In this document: positions 40,799 through 54,092 of the stretch, piece after piece | Layout of the letters: the number at the start of each line of letters is the position of its first letter | Numbering within the stretch: position 1 is the first letter of the stretch | Assembly: GCA_022577435.1 (NCBI GenBank) | Contig: JAKOON010000032.1 | Coordinates: 1,178,001-1,242,000, forward strand | Source: Embiotoca jacksoni | Taxonomy: Eukaryota > Chordata > Actinopteri > Embiotocidae | DNA length: 64,000 nt | Direction: 5' to 3' | Translations under genes and position numbers: made by a program | Notes under the pieces: model-generated | Database searches by the model: none | Told to the model about the DNA's origin: nothing | Seen by the model: only the letters and a program-made list of their open reading frames with translations

Positions 40799-42879
40799 GT
40801 AAGTCGGTCCACAACTGCCTACGTCAAAAGTTTGACCATTGATAATAAACAAATCCCAGCAGTTGGGAAACCGTGAATTAATGTTGCCAGGCAATCAGTG
40901 ATGGTAAAACCCTTTCAGAAAGATATAGATATCTATATATATAGATATATCACAAAGATATTGTGCTTTTATGGATACAAAGCTTTAACATCCACCTGCT
41001 TGCACTCACAGGTGGATTAATGTAATGCAGTCCTTTCAAACAAACTGTAGCTTACTGTGTCTCCAATGGTAACAAACCACCAAGACGGTCTGTTGATGTT
41101 TTGGATGTGCACCTCTTCGAGAAGGGCGATGAGTACGTCAGCTGGCCTTGGTTTGTATGGGCAGCTGTGGGCAGCTGTTCTTTATTGATGCTGGCTCAGA
41201 CAAAAAGCCAATCTGTCAGCACTGTGTGGCCACAAAAGTCTGATTTGTTTTATGTCATCTAGACGAAGACAACTCCGTCCAGAGTTTAAAGACAAGGGAT
41301 TTTATTAATAGTAGGTGTAGAGTTTACACCAAAAGACCACATGGTATGATCCTGTTGTCATTGGAGAAGCCTTAAACGTCAGACGTTTGTGAAATTTCAT
41401 TGGTTATCACAGGAGTATACTGTACTCTATGAGAACAAGGTAAATATGTAAACGAAAAAATACCTAAATTGAAATCTGACACAAATATTTTTTTATGCAG
41501 TTTTGAAAGCATTGATTCTTTACAGATACAGTTTCCTTCTGCAACTTCTGCCTTCTGTCCAGGTTTAAAGATAACTGTTTCTGAGACCTAATTCAATTGT
41601 AGTTTTTAAGGCCACCACAAGATGGGGTACACCAGTAATAATAATGAATAACTTAAGTATTTATGTCCAGTTTGTTTTTTAGCTGATTTCAAGTCATTCA
41701 CCTGTGCCTACAAGTAGATTTTGTAGAAAAACTCCTGCAGCTGTAGGGATTGTAGTTTTGTACACATTATTATTGAGTTTACTTCTGTAATTGTTTCCAG
41801 TGTGGCACAGAAGGAGTCTTGGAGTTTGCTGTGATGAAAATGATAAATTAGCCAGATGACAGCTTGATAAAACGGATTGAATCTATGAGTATCTCACAGT
41901 AATTGACAACATATAAACACATTTGATTTAAATCAAAGCAAACATGTTTAAAACTCTACCGTACAAGTTATTATCAAGCAGCTTTTATCAACTCTTTAAA
42001 GGGATTTCACTGTTTAATCCAGATGGATTCTGTGATTTACCCATTAAGGTATGTTCTCCCTCATGTTTTCATTAAAAGGCGAAATTCACAAGTGGCCACA
42101 GGAGTCAGCAGGAGGAGTGTGTGTAGCTCTGTCGTCCGTAACAGAGAGCACAGCTTGTTTGGCTGGCCCCATATGAGTAGAAACTGGCAAAACAGGGGCA
42201 GTTTATTTTAGCAGTAATGACCCAATCCATAATGGAGACCGTTAGAGTTCCCTGTGAGTACCAAAGTTTGTTGTAGCTTAATGAGAGAATAAACTGTATT
42301 TGTCTGAGCCGCGAGGATCATTAATCAATACAGTGGAGGAAAGCACGAGCACATTTTCTTTATTAGTGGTATTATGATGAATGCGAGCTATAGGTTCAGC
42401 ACTAATGGTTCATCTTAGCTCTACGGGATTGTATTTACTTGAAGTTGTACCATAATTAATCCATTTATTTATGGAAGTCAGTTTTCCAAGGCTTCTGCCT
42501 CAGACTCAAAAACATTTTCCGCTCATTTATCTCTATAAGGAAGGAAAAATATGTAACATCATCAGCCTACTTTGTGCTCCTCAGATACATTATAAATTAT
42601 GGAGGGAGAGGCTCTTGTCATTGACTCCCCTACTCGTTCATATTGCAGTATGTTTTCATAGATTAGTGAATCCTGATGAGCCATCATCACAGAATGTTCT
42701 GTGCTTCACAGTATCTTCAAAACATACTTGATGGTTCAGCTGTCTTTTGCTCAATAGGCTTCAATGTTTGAGAATCTTGTCTGATAAATCATACAAACAG
42801 TATAATAAACAATGATATTGGTTTGCAGAATTTGTATGTAATACACCCATCAGTCCACTAGAGTACAAAAGGGCTTAAG

Positions 42880-43060
42880 CTCATAGGTTGGGTGAGTTGG
42901 ATGGACCAGACCCACGGCTGTCATCCAGGAGACCAGGGTTTGAGTCTTTTAGGAAGCGACTGTGTAAAGAAACCTTTTCTAACGTGAACCAAGTAGTTTT
43001 GCCACTTAAACCTAACCATGAAGGTTTTTCACACATAGGTGAGGAAAAACGTGTCACTGA
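42880..43060. repeat. Possible diverged fish repeat
   Basis: It contains GGAGACCAGGGTTTGAGTC followed by CCAAGTAGTTTTG and CTTAAACCTAACCATG, words that co-occur in a common fish dispersed repeat. Divergence is high and the boundaries are approximate. Confidence 0.45.
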
Positions 43061-44220
43061 CACAGTTTGTTGTGGTGGACTGAATGGTGTATTACTTGCT
43101 TTGCCTTGATACCAGGTTGGTTGTGCTGAAACACATTCTATGAAGCTATGGAAAAGAAATCATGTTCAGTGTATGGAAACAGTTGTGTGTCTCTGAGATA
43201 GCTGGCAGTCATGGTGTTGCCTCAATAATCTAAAATATAGAACATAGAAGTCAGCAGGCAGCAGATACAGTGGCAGCTGCTTATTTTGTCTGACAGCAAG
43301 ACAGACTAGAGGTGCACTTATCTGGACTGATGATGCTGGAGAATTAAAAACACTTTACTGTTGAGGGATGAAACATAACATTAGTAATGGGAATTCGGTG
43401 TTCACTATATTTGAATATAGTGATAATGACAGGGACTGTTGTGGAATTGTGAGACAACATTTAATTTACTTTTCCCAACATGTTATCTGCTACTGCCAGG
43501 GGTTGAACTGGCTACTCACATATGGTATGCGTTCCTACCACCCTGCTGTCAGCCCACCCTGCTCACTGAATATTTAACATCCAAAACTCTGCAGTGAGGG
43601 GAAATGGGTAATTCCAACATGCATACTATGCAGCTGGATGACCTGGATCTACCTTAGTGCAGTCTGTTGTGAACCACAGTGAAGTAGTGTAGTGGGTTTA
43701 CCTGTGCCAAGCAGAGTTCAAGCAGGAGTGCCTCCTGCTGGTTTATATTAAAGTCAGCACTACATGAACCTCTGTGCACACACTGGTTCCTTCGCTGCAG
43801 CCAGATTACAAACTGTAAACAGCCTCCCCAGAAGAGAGAGCGCTGTTTTAGCTGTATATTAATACCCATGGTAATAGAATAAGATCAGTGAGATCAGGTG
43901 TGGAGTTTCTTTGTTTGTTTGTTTGTCAACATACTTTTGGCCAAAAATGTTCTTCATACTGCCACCGCAGCTACAATTTAACGTTACGTTGTGTAAAACA
44001 TGATGTGACGTCCCCCTATTTAGCCAGCAGATGTTTCTAAAATATTTCAATGTATAACAACACATTTTTAAATCCCTTTAATGTGATGTGCCGATGTAAT
44101 AACTATTGTCTGAATTAAAATTAAATTAAATAACAGCTTTTTGGACTTGGGCAAGTTGGAATGCAATTGTTAGACAAGGCTATTTATGAGGACGATCGAG
44201 TACTACCAGCAGTGTAACAG

Positions 44221-44234
44221 TTTGAGAATCACTG
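44221..44234. mobile_element. Solo hAT-like terminus
   Basis: TTTGAGAATCACTG is the inverse of a CAGTGATTCTCAAA hAT end. The matching left end was not found nearby, so this is a fragment or a chance match. Confidence 0.4.
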
Positions 44235-44999
44235 GGTTACATCATATTGTTTCATAGAGCATGTTTCTAAGATATTTTTGTGTGCCTATACGGTTAGAGT
44301 TAAAAAATTGTGTCGCAAAATAGCAGGCCTCTTCGTGGACTCCTCTCTCCTGCCCAGGGAATGCGCTTGTTGTGGCTCCGAGGCTGTTGATCAATGATGA
44401 TGGGTTTTCCCCATTTTATACAATGTTGTAAATTGTTTTCAGTTATTCAGTCAGTTTTATATTTTTCTTTTGATTTAGAAAATGTTTCACTGCCTGCACC
44501 ATGGAGTAGGTTTATCAGAGGACATAACATTGTAATTTGATTAAAAACAAATGAATGCAGAAATATAATCATGGCATCATCTTAAAACCTAAAAACATTT
44601 ACATAGGGAATCTCTCCGGTGTATCAGGATCATATTTAAAGGAGAAAACAAAGACTTACAGGCACTCATCATGTCATATGACACTGTGCTTGAATACATT
44701 ATTGTATTTCCAAACAAAATTACAATTAGGACAAACCAACTGCTACATGAAACCCAGGGCTTTGGGGGCCCTGGAGATTTGAGGCCATGGGACCACTTTT
44801 CCAGGGTGGTGATCCAACTTCACGGTCAGTAAACCTGCGTTCTACTTCTGTTCCTTCACTGTGAATTTAGAGTAAAAGAAATGGAAAGTGCTCAGACAGC
44901 AGAGCATCAGTGCTAATTTACAGTGAGTGTACAGGAGGACCACTAAAACTTGAATGAGCGTTTTGACGTGCAACAATGAACTATCACTTTAATAGTAAG

Positions 45000-47155
45000 T
45001 ATGACCTTTCAGTTTCTGTTTTGGAATTTTGGAACATAATTTCTTCCTGTGCCCTCTGAACAAATCACATGAGTCAGCTCACCATTACTGCTCTGTTCCA
45101 CAGCCTTACAAAACAAATGTTTGTCCCATCCCCTAATCTGCGCTGTCAGAGCGATAAACACAGAAGATGAAAAGCTCGAGCATCCAGCATGCATTTCTGT
45201 GATTGAGAGAACATTCTGGGCTGTGGTGCCTTGATATAATGTTTACTTAGACTTTAAGTTCAAACAAACTTCCTATTGGGGCCACGGAGTCAATCTGTCA
45301 GGCATCAGGATTGCACTTTGGTACAACATCAAAGTTTACAATTGCTGGAAGGAGTTCATCATGATCAGACTTATTCGAAGAAACATAATTTCTTTGTGAC
45401 GCAACAGGAACTGCTGCAATCTAACAGATGAAGTAATTTCTGCTGAAACAACTTGCTGATGTCTCTTTGTTGTTATCAGTTGGTGGCTGATACAGAGTTA
45501 TAGAGGAGATATTGATATTCCAATCAGACAAGCAGGCTAAGCAGTATACTGTGACTACCATGGAACGCATAGCAACGCTTTGCAGGAAATTAGCAGGCAA
45601 GAAACGCAGAAATAGAAATATGCCACTCATGATTGGATCGTTACAGTCATGCTGAGCATTTCCACTTTACTGTGTCGGTCTGTTGCGCTGTTTAAATAGG
45701 ACAATGCTTGTTTCCACGGTGTGATGCCAGCCATCCTTATTAAACTAACAGAGATACCTTTCTTACACAAGGAAATAGCTCTGCTATTCGTTCAGCTCTT
45801 TAAGCTCCACACTGGGATAATTTCTTAAAGTTTGTGTTTTTGTTGTTTTTCAGGGAATTCTATAGTTAATCACGAGCCTTACTGTAGGCCCTTAAAGGAT
45901 GACATAAATATGATGCTATGTTCTCATTGGAATAACAAACTCCAGTCTCTACATGAATTGCTCTGACACACCCTCTCCAACACACCATTTGCCCAGGAGG
46001 TACTATCTATCAGAGCAAAAATTTAAACAGAAAATTAATGTATCACTCTTTGCTTGTTTGTTGCCTGAAGCCCCATTTTGTTCAGTCTGTGCTTTCAGAA
46101 ATGCATGACACCGCACAGCTGAAATAGCTGAGCTTACAACTACTCCAGTTATGCTACTTGAGCAGTCTTTGAGAGTATCTTTTATGTGTAATACGCACTT
46201 TAATGTCTGCCTTAGGGTGTTTTCTACTAATTTTTGGCTTTGTAAGTTTTATTTTTTGGTCAGCAGTTATGTGAAATTCTCTCATTTTCAGATACCCTTG
46301 ACCTATTAATAAACACTGTATCTGTATCTAAATGATTTAGAGGGTAGATATCTGGGTACATTTTGGTACTGGCACATATTTATTTAAGACATTAGGACAG
46401 TATATATATATAAATGTGTTTATATATGTGCATATATATATATATATGTGTGTTTATATATGTGTATATATATATTGTGCTTTGTCTCCACATATATTTA
46501 AATGATGAATTTAAATATTTAATGGCGACACAATGAGATGACCCTCAAAAAATATTATGTACAACTTAATATCATCATTAACTTGTTGTGACAAAAGTGC
46601 AAATGTGTTTATTTATTTGAGAAACATCGGTATTCATTTGGAAAAGTTTTGTTTCTTATTCACTGTGCTTTTAGCTCTGTTTTTGTCTCCACCAAATGTC
46701 TGGTATATCAAAAAAAATTAGCATGAAGTAGCAACAAGCAGCTCCTTCCTACATATAGGTGCTGGTTACACATATAGACATATTGATAGGTGCAGCTTTA
46801 AGTTTGAAAGGGTTTCAATTTGATTATGTGCAGTTAGCTTGACAACTTATAGTGAAAAAGTAAAGTTTGGTCGAGAAGGTAAAAGTTTGTCAGTGCAGAA
46901 TATGAACCAAACTCAAAAAGCTGTTTCATTTATGTGCTAATGTGCTTTATTAACCATAGTTTTATTTTTTTGGGCCACAGGGCAGTAAAACAATTCTTAA
47001 AAACAACTTTTAGCACCAGTGACTAAGCCATGAGTTAGTGTTTGTTTTCTTTTGCTGTTATTATCAGGTTAGTTATTGTTCAAGGTTTTTCATTCATTTT
47101 GGCAAGCAGTAGTGCAAAATATAGTTTTCCCATATCACAAAGTAAAGCTTCAAAA

Positions 47156-47158
<3 letters not shown>
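45000..47158. other. Intronic stretch without recognised genes
   Basis: AT-rich sequence with the TA array at 46398. Nothing else could be assigned. Confidence 0.45.
46398..46476. repeat. TA-rich microsatellite
   Basis: Alternating TATATA runs with interspersed TGTGTTTATATATGTG words. The sequence is self-complementary and likely unstable. Confidence 0.85.

Positions 47159-47188
<30 letters not shown>
47159..47188. repeat. Poly-A tract, 30 bases
   Basis: Homopolymer of A with no adjacent gene signature. It may mark the 3' end of a decayed retroelement, but no body was recognised. Confidence 0.9.
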
Positions 47189-47191
<3 letters not shown>

Positions 47192-47759
47192 TAAATCCTC
47201 CCTGACACTGACAGAGTTTGATCAGGAGATACATGTGCCCCGTTTTTGAAAATAAAAGTTTGCTTTGGGCTATCCAAACATTTCCACCCACTTGAAAACA
47301 CACATTAAATCTCAGGAGCAAAACACAAATCGAGCAGAGGAGCGATTCATCCAGAGAAAGTTAGACTCCCTCATATATCTGAACCCCATCACCTCCTTCA
47401 CACCCACTAAACACCAAAAAGATAACGTATAGGTCAGAGGATTACACAGTTTACTGAGATCACATTCCATAACTTCTCGCTATTGAAGTTGTCAAAACTT
47501 TTAACAGCTCCTTCTCGCTGCCATTTGGACTCTCCGATGTGTGAAATTACCCAGCGCAGCTCTAATTACACTGAGTGAAAGCTATCCGGCTCTGGTTGGT
47601 GTGGCTCAGCTGCATTAAGAAAGGATAGAAAAACACACACATTATGTGGGAGGGTTTTATCGCAGCTTACCACCTATGCATCTCGTCTTTAGTGGATGAT
47701 TGATTACTCGGGAGAGCACAGCCCGATGCATACACATTGGCAAAGGTTGGATGTTGTGT

Positions 47760-48330
47760 TGAGTCAGACGTTGAGGAGACGAGAGAAAGGAAGAAAAAGG
47801 ACCACCAAGGAGAGCAGAGGAGAGGGGGACGGAGGAAGGGAAAAGCGAAGACAGGAGTGGGGTTGAAAAAGATGGAAAGATCTGGAGAGCCCACTGCACC
47901 GTCTGGTTTTGATTTCAGCTGTCAGTTTTCTGTCATCTCGGAGAATCAATCTTACATGAGCTGATGTTCAATTCTCCACTAATTCCCTCTTGGCTGCCTA
48001 TCTTCTCCTCTTGTTGCTTGTCCTTCACCACTCCCTCATGTTTCCTCTCATCTCTTGCTCCTCTTCTCCCATTGCTTCCCCCCCTGCTAAAATTCATATC
48101 TCTTCTCTTTTAATCTTTCTCTGACCACCTCGTTTTTTTTCTCATCCTCGCTTTCTTTGCTTATGCTCTTTTCTTCTAGGCTACCAGGAGAGTAGAGGCC
48201 CGTTCTCTGGTCTCCGCTCTCTTTTGTTTAACCACATGTTCTTTTTTTCCCTCATTTTTCTTGTTTTCATTTACTCTTCATCCTCTTTTCCTTTATATTC
48301 TTTTTTTTTTTTTTTTTTCCAATGGGCATC
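47760..48330. repeat. Purine-rich block followed by pyrimidine-rich block
   Basis: Bases about 47760-47890 on the plus strand are dominated by G and A (AGGAAGAAAAAGG, GGAGGAAGGGAAAAG). From about 47970 to 48320 they are dominated by C and T, ending in a T run at 48300-48318. The strand asymmetry flips within about 80 bases. Confidence 0.75.
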
Positions 48331-51205
48331 AAAACAGGGTAAAACATGGGTCAAACTGCATTTGTTAGATAAAAAAGCTGCAGAACACGAAGCCAGGTTT
48401 CAGTCAAAACAAGTTTTTGACAATCATATCTTGTTGAAATCATAATATATCGTGCTTAGTAGGAGCCATTAAAGTAGTATTTCATTACAAATTCTTGTAA
48501 CAAAGGAATAGTGAAACCCCCAGCTCCATGTGTGCAGGCTATATTTACAACATTAGGTTTTAGAGCGTAATAAATTCAGAGTTATGATGGATGCATTGCA
48601 GTATCTTTTCACCATCTTTAATGATACTTTAAAAGGCACTGATGTAACTGCGTAATGTGGTAATGCGGATCAAGTGGGATCCCCGTTCTAGATAAATGAC
48701 AAGGAAAATCCATCAAGAAGAACATATGGACTTGTTTTCTACGTTCACGGATATATATCAGCTGAACATACTTTAATAAATAAATGTCTTGCCGGCTCAT
48801 ATGGTTCCAGTGAAGGAAATGAGCCTCGAGATTTTAATACTATGTAACTTAAATGAACACCATCAACCTTCTGAAGACAAATGACTCTGCTATGTTTCAG
48901 TGTTTTGTTAATTTTTTTTTTTTTTATAGTATCCTCTTTCTCTTACTCCCCCAATTTTAATATCCAACTTTTTCTCCTAAAACTGAGACAATAAAATGTG
49001 GGATTGTGAAAGTATAATGGATGAGTAGATATTAGTTCTATTACATCCAGAGGTAGCCTCTGTTTTTGTTTTGTTTTTTTACCTCTGTGTATCTTTTTCC
49101 ACTCCTTTGCCACCCACATCATATGTCTGGGTGGTAAAAGGAGTAAAGAGAAAAGTTGCAACATACCACTACTGGAAAAAAGGGTGTCTTTTCATCAAGC
49201 AATAATCATTTGTTCACAGTAGGATTGGCATGTTAACACTATACAAATCATTTGTTTTCAGACTGGTACTGCTAATCTTCGAAAGTGTTTGATGCTACTT
49301 CCTTTTCTGAAATAGTATTTCTTCTCCGAAGTTAATCCCCCAAATGGCTTGCATGATACATTCCAGAAGGACGGTGAAAACAGAGCATCCTTTTACGGGA
49401 AAAAGATCTGAACAGACACTACTGATCATCTGCGTAAGAAAAAACAAAAAACAAAAAGACCAAATATCTTCCCTTTACTTTCTCTTAAGGCTCATCAGAA
49501 ACAGATGTTCCCACCAAACATCCTTAAAGCTGTGTTGTGTATACACAGAGCACATACTCGCTGACAGCTGCACGGTTGCATTTGTCTATTTTTTTCCTTG
49601 TTTGTGGTTATATAATGTTAGATAAGTCCACATACATACAGCTGATGATCATAGCATCCAGGGCTCGGCGAGATCTGGAGCTGACAACGGCTTGTTTGTG
49701 CAGTAATCTCCCTCTTAACAAGCTTCAGGCACACAAGGTGAGATCATAGTGGAAGCGCACACATACACTCACGCATATGCATGGTCCCGAGCAGATGTGT
49801 GGACGCTTCACGGATAGGAAGTCTGCTTTAAGTCAGGGCACTACTTGGCTGGGCCAGCCTCGCTGTGAAAACAAACATCCCCTGAGCAGGGAGCAGCCCG
49901 ATGATGTAATGGCTTTGATCACCCAACGAGGGCAAGGTTTGCTGAAGGGTCAGTGGAACCCAGGATCCAATCAATAAACACATTACTCACCTATTTACAT
50001 CACACTCAAATGCACAGACAACCGGGGTGACCGGAACACGTGCGCCTCACTCCGAGCCAGATCGAGCCTCCTCGTAGCACCAGTCACTTCCTGTGAGCTG
50101 CCACTGCTTGGCCTTTCCCACCTGCTTTCTCTTTACTGCACCGAACGCAGCACTGTGTCATCTTGAGCAATCAGAAGCCAGTCTTTTAATTTCTATGTAG
50201 CTGGGAGTAAAGTGTGTGCTATTATTGCAAACATGTAATTTACACACACGCAGTAGGTAAAGATTTGAACCCCACCAACCATCCAGCCACCAGGTGTTGG
50301 AGAAAGCAGCAGCCCAGAGGCGTATAACATTCCTGCTCTACCTGCTAAATCCTGAATCCCTCGTAGATGATCTGGGTTTGTTCTCAGGTCTCCTGGCGGG
50401 ATGCATCCATACTTCCACTTGAACCCTTAATTACCTCTACTGGCTACTGATAGTACGTATTTACGGTACTCTCACTCCCCCAGAGTGAAACCGATCCAGC
50501 CGAGCGATGCCCCGACTCTACGCTCCTCATCCTGTCCCTGAGGATGAGTCAAGGCACTCTGCAAAACAAACCGAATGCTCATGCTTATACCTGCATTCTC
50601 ATTTAAACAGTCACAACCTTGTAAGAGAAAGACACAGCAGTTTTAGAAATAAGTTTATACAATGTCTGCATGACTCTGGATGTTGCAATAACCTGCTGGT
50701 CATTCTTCTGACAGCATCTTACTAGTTTGAGCAGAAAATATTCTTATTGGAGCAGAAGTTTGATGTCTGAGGTGGCAGTCTTCTATTTCATTGAGTACTT
50801 CGGCCTTCGACTTCAAGGAGCTGACCCTTCCTCCACCCAATTACTGCATGTCTTTCATCAATGTAGGACATTAGGATCTTCTGGAAAGGAGCCCAGTTCA
50901 CCCTCACTATACGTTAAGGTTTGTTTCCATAATCATTCAACCAAACTTACCACAGCAGATGATCAGGTCAGTGCATTTCTCTTCAGGTCAGATGTTAACT
51001 GCAAAGTGAATCATCAAACCTTGTTGCCACGTCCACTTTTAAAACACGTCATGGTCTAACATGGTGTTGGTTTATCCATGAGTGCCTTACAGTTCGATAA
51101 CAAAATGCCTCTTGATTTTAAGATGGCAGCCCAGACAGTTTTTTTCACCTTCTCCAACATGATTCAGAGAACAGCACCCAGGGTATCCATGGAGGCTCAT
51201 GTTCG

Positions 51206-51596
51206 TGACGGCATGGTGGTGCAGTGGTTAGCACTGTTGCCTCACAGCAGGAAGGTTCAGGGTTCAGGGTCAGTTGAGAAACTGGGGCCTTTCTGTGTGG
51301 AGTTTGTATGTTCTCACTGTGCCTGTGTGGGTTCTGTCCGGGTGCTCCGGCTTCCTCCCACCTTTGCAAAATATGGATCTCAGGTTAATTGATGATTCTG
51401 GATTGCCCGTAGGTGTGAATGAGAGCGTGCATGTCTGTTTCTGTTTGTCTTTCTGTGTTGGCACTGTAATATATTGGTGATTTGTCCATGGTGAACCCAG
51501 AGTTTTCCCAGAAAGTTAGCTGGGATAGGGTCCAGCTCCCCTGTAACTCTGGTCAGGATAAAGGGGGTATAGATAATGGACGGATGGATGTTCAAG
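51206..51596. repeat. High-copy teleost repeat, copy 1
   Basis: The sequence begins with a GGCATGGTGGTGCAGTGGTT-type start, continues through CCTTTCTGTGTGGAGTTTG, GGGTGCTCCGGCTTCCTCCC and TTAGCTGGGATAGGGTCCAG, and ends GGATAAAGGGGGTATAGATA before ATGGACGGATGGATG. This is one of the most common fish dispersed repeats. Class uncertain; non-coding. Confidence 0.8.
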
Positions 51597-51616
51597 TCAT
51601 TAACAGATAGGGGTCA

Positions 51617-51832
51617 TGTTTTCCCTGTGCCTGTATGGGTTTTCTGCCAGTACTTTGGCTTCCTACCACAGTCCAAAGACATGCATGTGAGGTTGATTGG
51701 TGATTCTAAATAGACTGTGGGTGTGAGTGAATGAATGTTTGTCTGTATGTGACATGTCCAGGATGACATGTCCAGCACTCAAAGTCAGCTGAAAGAAACT
51801 TCAACCCCCCTAGTATAGATAAAAGATGGAGG
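51617..51832. repeat. High-copy teleost repeat, partial copy 2
   Basis: A second, more degraded copy directly follows the first in the same orientation. It shares CCTGTGCCTGTATGGGTTTT, GGCTTCCTACCACAGTCCAA and GGTTGATTGGTGATTCTAAA, and ends in TATAGATAAAAGATGGA. Its 5' part is missing. Confidence 0.7.
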
Positions 51833-53989
51833 TATAATAACAATAGCTCAGTTTCTTTACTTGCTGAGGTAACAAGTAAATCAACATGTCTGCATTCTGC
51901 ATTCTACATCAAGGAGCTGAGATCTTATGAAAATAACTTATATTGAAAAACCTCTTACTTTTCTTTAGCTCCCCTGGTGTCGTCTTCAGAGAGGACTAAC
52001 AGCTATTCCTTTGCTCAACTGCAGAGCCAGAGATGTAAAGGTTGATTTTATAATTAGCAAAAGCTGTAGCTAAACAATCATAGATTATGCTATATGAAAC
52101 AATACAACCGGTTTACAGTTTCAACTTAAGATTCAATTAAAAGACAACCTGAACTATTTGCTTGTAATTGTTTGTATTCCCACAGAAGGTGTATTTAGGA
52201 GTTTAGTGTCTCCCTGTGGTGAAAGAAACAAAACCTCATCTTCGAGGAATGCTCTCCCTCCAGAGTATTAATTTGTCTGCTGGGAACGAACAACCGAATA
52301 CATTCAAAGACACAAATGCACTTCTTTTTTTTATACTTTTTTCCTATTAGATACACCTGTCACAGACTTTTTATCAAACCTCTATTAAAAAGCAGATGGC
52401 CCTCTTTGAGCATCATCATAAAGAAGATTATAATTTGAATTGTCAGAGGCTAAACTGCACTGATAAATAAATCTCTCTGACATGTGATCATGCACTTCAT
52501 TCAGGTACTTTAATTCAGCTAATATCATTGCCCATGTGGATTTGTTATTCTTAGATACCATGCACAACCTTCTCTGGCATTTTTTTTTTTTTCAAACACC
52601 TGCCTTACAGTATATGCAGATGAACAGCAGAGTGCACTGTGTGTTTATGCTCTGCATAGGTAGGCCCTTCACTGATTTCATCTTAAGTGTTATTTGCTAC
52701 AGTATGAATGGATTCAAGCAACTGAGCCCTGACTGCTGCAGAATGAAGTGTCCACCATTGTCCATTCATCAAGACTTTACAATCACAATGTGTGAGAATG
52801 GTGAGATACTTCACTGCATGCTTTTTGTTGCTGGATTTAATCTAGTATTTTCACTGAGGAGCAAAGTAAAGTTTGAAAATGTTCATAGAACAGACTGAAA
52901 ATACAGAGAATCATTCAAATTATTTTTTTCTCACACTGCATTTGGTGGATGAAGGGATATGATGTAATTTTTCTCCAGTGTTACACACATGTCACATGTT
53001 ATGAGATTACCAAAAACTTTTAATTGTGATCAGTTACTGAGAATAAATACATAATTAAATCACAGTTACTCTTCAAAATGTTGGTGATTACAATATATTC
53101 TATTTGGGAAAAAGCTTCTTTGTAGAATTTCATATTTAGTCTGTTACCTTGTATCTTTGCAGGAATACCTTCTGTTTCCATTGACAGGCTCCATTCATTA
53201 GGTAGTATGAACTTGTTTTTGATTGGCTCTATTGGTACATGTATACCACCTCGCATCTGCCAATCAAATTAATGTGCATTGTCATAAGCAGCCACACTAA
53301 ATCTGTTGGCCAGGTATTGGAAAAGAGTCATTCAGGCACAAGTGTACAAAAAAAACTACAAAAAAAAACAAAAAAACCTGTGACCGGTACTTGGTCCTAT
53401 TGATAGTTCCATCTTCACTCAGCGTGGACTTGACCAGAATCTAGATTTGGTTTGAGGTTCTGGGAATATTTGTTCTTACCTGCAGTCAGTTGTGATCTAC
53501 ATACTTGTGATTTGTTTTGGTAGTTTTGCCTGAAAATCAAAAGATTTCAATCTCAAATCAAGTTATATAGAAGAACCTTTAAAACATTGTTTTACTGTAA
53601 TCAGTGTTGAGTTCTGTTGCGAAGTTCACTCCGTCTAGTTTACATTTATGTTTTGGAATTTTGAGATTTTTGACCCAGTTTAAAACATTTGTCAGAAAAG
53701 TAATCAAAGGGAATAAGTTACTTTGATGAACTATTAAAATAGATACTGCCTTTTACTTACTTACTTATCTGATTTTTAACACAGTAACTGGCAATCTCTA
53801 ACCTATTACATTTCAAAAGTAGCTTTAAACAGCATTTTTCTCCCACACACTTTGGAAAATAACTGTAAAATGGTCTTTTTTTTTTTTTTTTTTTAGAATG
53901 TCAAAAAACTTAAATGACTATTTCCATCATCAGAATTCGATCCATTCAGTTCAGAAAATCCTTTGAAAAGTGTAGAAGAGCCTTATAAT

Positions 53990-54092
53990 TATTTTATTAA
54001 ATGAATTTAATCCATTTTGGGATAAGGCTGTAACATAACAAAATGTGGAAAAAGTGAAGCGCTGTGAATACTTTCCGGATGCACTGTAAATG
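53990..54092. mobile_element. Tc1-like terminal fragment
   Basis: GGCTGTAACATAACAAAATG, then GTGGAAAAAGTGAAGCGCTG, GAATACTTTCCGGATG and CACTGTA is a known terminus of a fish Tc1-like element. The remainder of the element is absent or unrecognisable. Confidence 0.8.
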
